Source: CAYMJK01 sp043101635
GTDB taxonomy: Bacteria > Planctomycetota > Phycisphaerae > Phycisphaerales > UBA1924
Assembly (NCBI GenBank): GCA_043101635.1
Contig: JBICIE010000296.1
Coordinates: 1-13,565, forward strand
Length of the DNA: 13,565 bases
Reading direction: 5' to 3'
Part shown: positions 12,289-13,565 of the stretch, one piece after another
Layout: the number at the start of each line of letters is the position of its first letter
Numbering within the stretch: the stretch's first letter is position 1
Made by a program: the position numbers and the translations under genes
The notes under the pieces: model-generated
The model's database searches: none
What the model saw: the letters and a program-made list of their open reading frames with translations, nothing else
Told to the model about the DNA's origin: nothing

Positions 12289-13332
12289 ATGCCCATCGAC
12301 CTCCGCTCCGACACCGTCACCAAGCCCTCCGACGCGATGCGCCGCGCCATGGCCGAAGCTCCCGTCGGCGACGACCAGTTCGGCGAAGATCCCACCGTCA
12401 ACGCCCTCCAGCAGCGCATCGCCGACATCCTCGGCAAAGATGCCGCGCTCTTCTGCCCCACCGGCACCATGACCAACCAGGTCGCCCTGCGCACCCTCAC
12501 GCGACCCGGCGACGATGTCATCGTCAGCCGCGAGAGCCACGCCGTCTGGCATGAGACCGGCGCCGGCGGCGCCAACGCCGGCGTGCAGTTCACCGAGATC
12601 GGCGCCCGCGGCGTGTTCACCTGCGCCGACTTCGAAGCCGCCTGCAAGCCGCACGGCCACATCATCTACCCGCCGACGACGCTCGTGCAGATCGAGAACA
12701 CGCACAACCGCGCTGGCGGCGTGATCTTCCCGCAGGAGGAGATCGAGCGCATCTGCGCTGCCGCCCGCGCCCGCAACGTCGGCGCCTACCTCGATGGCGC
12801 CCGCCTCTGGAACGCCGCCGTCGCCAGCGGGCGCCCGCCTGCCGACCTCGCCGCGCCGTTCGATCTCGTGACTGTCGCGCTCTCCAAGGGCCTCGGCGCC
12901 CCCGGCGGCTCGGTGCTCGCCGGTTCGAAGGACATCATCGCGCGCGCACACCGGTACCGTCGCATGTCCGGCGGCGCCATGCGCCAGATCGGCATCCTCG
13001 CCGCGGCCGGCCTCTACGCCCTCGACCACAACCTTGCCCGCCTCGCCGAAGACCACGCCAACTGCCGCGCCATGGCCGAGATCCTCGCCGAAAGCAACCG
13101 CGTGATCCTCGACCCGCAGAGCGTCCAGACCAACATCCTCGTCTTCGAGTTGACGAACGACGCCCCCGACGCCCCCGACGCCCCCACCGTGGTCAACGAA
13201 GCCCGCGCCCGCGGCGTCCTCATCTTCGCCTTCGGACCGCGCCTGGTGCGTGCGGTGACGCATCTGGATGTGACGGCTGAGCAGTGCACGGAGGCCGCTC
13301 ACGTCATTCGAGAGGCCATCGACAGGCCATGA
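12289..13332 (+). CDS. ltaE: Low-specificity L-threonine aldolase
   Basis: A 347-aa PLP enzyme of fold-type I that splits L-threonine and L-allo-threonine into glycine and acetaldehyde in the cytoplasm. Visible motifs: DLRSDTVTKPS (4-14), APVGDDQFGEDPT (24-36), FCPTGTMTNQVA (55-66), H84 (SRESHAVWHE, expected to stack on PLP), ENTHNRAGG (136-144), YLDGARLWNAAV (167-178) and the PLP lysine K200 in TVALSKGLGAPGGSVL. RRMSGGAMRQIG is also conserved. The length is normal for the family. A DAPDAPDAP run comes from three tandem 9-bp units at 13159-13185, in the C-terminal small domain. ATG 12289 is the natural family start and is preceded by TATCCT rather than a Shine-Dalgarno. The gene ends 10 bp from a convergent toxin-like gene. 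Confidence 0.94.
   Translation: MPIDLRSDTVTKPSDAMRRAMAEAPVGDDQFGEDPTVNALQQRIADILGKDAALFCPTGTMTNQVALRTLTRPGDDVIVSRESHAVWHETGAGGANAGVQFTEIGARGVFTCADFEAACKPHGHIIYPPTTLVQIENTHNRAGGVIFPQEEIERICAAARARNVGAYLDGARLWNAAVASGRPPADLAAPFDLVTVALSKGLGAPGGSVLAGSKDIIARAHRYRRMSGGAMRQIGILAAAGLYALDHNLARLAEDHANCRAMAEILAESNRVILDPQSVQTNILVFELTNDAPDAPDAPTVVNEARARGVLIFAFGPRLVRAVTHLDVTAEQCTEAAHVIREAIDRP
13159..13185 (+). repeat. Triplicated 9-bp unit inside ltaE
   Basis: GACGCCCCC occurs three times in tandem and encodes DAPDAPDAP. Because the unit is a multiple of three, length changes would not shift the frame. It lies between a beta strand (NILVFEL) and the next helix, where variation is tolerated. Confidence 0.85.
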
Positions 13333-13342
13333 ATCGCGCAGT

Positions 13343-13565
13343 CTAAGGGGAATGCAAAACTTGATCATGCTGACCACAGTTTCGGAAGATGATCTCATCT
13401 TCCTCGTACTGAAAGGTCACAAGTAACCCCATCGAGGCATGCATTTCCCAGATCGGTCGCGACTTTGTCATGTCTCGAGCCGAGAATCCCTTAACTCCCT
13501 TCAATGGATGAACCCGCAGCCCTGGCCTAAAGGGGTAGTACGGCCGCTCCGCCAATTGGCGGAGC
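13343..13565 (-). CDS. RelE/ParE-like toxin, C-terminal part, cut by the window end
   Basis: The frame is open to the last base and the visible part reads LRQLAERPYYPF...LRVHPLKG...IWEMHASMGLLVTFQYEEDEIIFRNCGQHDQVLHSP. The order (L..H.LKG, then WE.HAS..LLVTF, then E.IIFRNCG.HD.V) is that of the C-terminal beta strands of RelE/ParE/YafQ-type mRNA-interferase or gyrase toxins. The N-terminal helices lie beyond the window. TTG 13555 could be a start, but the frame continues, so I read the gene as partial. Base composition is visibly AT-richer than in all neighbouring genes, suggesting recent acquisition. An antitoxin, if present, would be expected upstream, outside the window. The assignment is by pattern only. 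Confidence 0.6.
   Translation of the reverse strand, partial: LRQLAERPYYPFRPGLRVHPLKGVKGFSARDMTKSRPIWEMHASMGLLVTFQYEEDEIIFRNCGQHDQVLHSP
13546..13565. repeat. 20-bp perfect palindrome at the right edge
   Basis: GCTCCGCCAA and TTGGCGGAGC are exact reverse complements with no spacer, and the window ends on the last base. The sequence lies in the toxin-like frame (LRQLAE). Together with the left-edge repeat it suggests that both ends are assembly breakpoints. Confidence 0.85.

Noticed and set aside
11701..13398. 565-aa minus-strand ORF across the cupin and ltaE genes
   Set aside because: Spans two well-supported plus-strand genes and an intergenic hairpin, and its sequence is low-complexity.

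Overview
The window is 13.6 kb of GC-rich DNA with about fifteen densely packed genes. I infer a planctomycete, probably of the Phycisphaerae. The main reason is three secreted proteins that end in a VPAPG-type PEP-CTERM tail (VPAPG, a hydrophobic stretch, then an arginine cluster), which is typical of that group. The remaining genes are ordinary housekeeping and metabolic genes. Both edges are palindromic, so the window may be a complete contig.

Layout: (1) 1-1758, an edge inverted repeat, a small ORF and, overlapping it by 4 nt, a YtcJ-type amidohydrolase. (2) 1852-2697, phenylalanine-4-hydroxylase, convergent with (3) 2721-4751, an HscA-like Hsp70 on the minus strand. (4) 4850-5490, an IS200/RAYT-like Y1 transposase between about 52-bp inverted repeats. 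(5) 5610-6083, a GNAT acetyltransferase. (6) 6109-7879, a promoter and a three-gene operon of tandem PEP-CTERM paralogues joined by 4-nt ATGA/GTGA overlaps. (7) 7881-8411, a lipoprotein gene on the minus strand. (8) 8474-10555, pheT for a short PheRS beta chain without the EMAP/OB domain. (9) 10695-11648, a branched-chain aminotransferase. (10) 11731-12213, a DUF985 cupin. (11) 12289-13332, a low-specificity threonine aldolase. (12) 13343-13565, the 3' part of a RelE/ParE-like toxin gene in visibly AT-richer DNA, running off the end. Several genes concern amino acids (phenylalanine hydroxylation, Phe-tRNA charging, branched-chain transamination, threonine/glycine), but they do not form one operon.

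The most unusual content is not a gene. Short palindromic repeats sit in frame inside coding sequences. One hairpin family (CACTGACGG, loop GCYCTG, CCGTCAGTG) occurs twice inside the Hsp70 gene, and a diverged copy with paired arm changes forms the hairpin downstream of the aminotransferase. A second, C-run/G-run hairpin family lies once in the Hsp70 gene and once in the amidohydrolase gene. It is read from opposite strands there, and in the amidohydrolase it is part of an approximately 80-bp two-hairpin, REPIN-like insert. The inserts fall where these protein families have loops.

A second pattern concerns starts. Six start codons (Hsp70, transposase, acetyltransferase, lipoprotein, pheT, threonine aldolase) have no Shine-Dalgarno sequence. 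Each has a TAnnnT box 5-7 nt upstream, as expected for leaderless mRNAs. Other genes (phhA, the PEP-CTERM operon, the aminotransferase) have clear Shine-Dalgarno sequences. No tRNA, rRNA, CRISPR array or riboswitch was recognised, and no gap between genes exceeds 300 bases.
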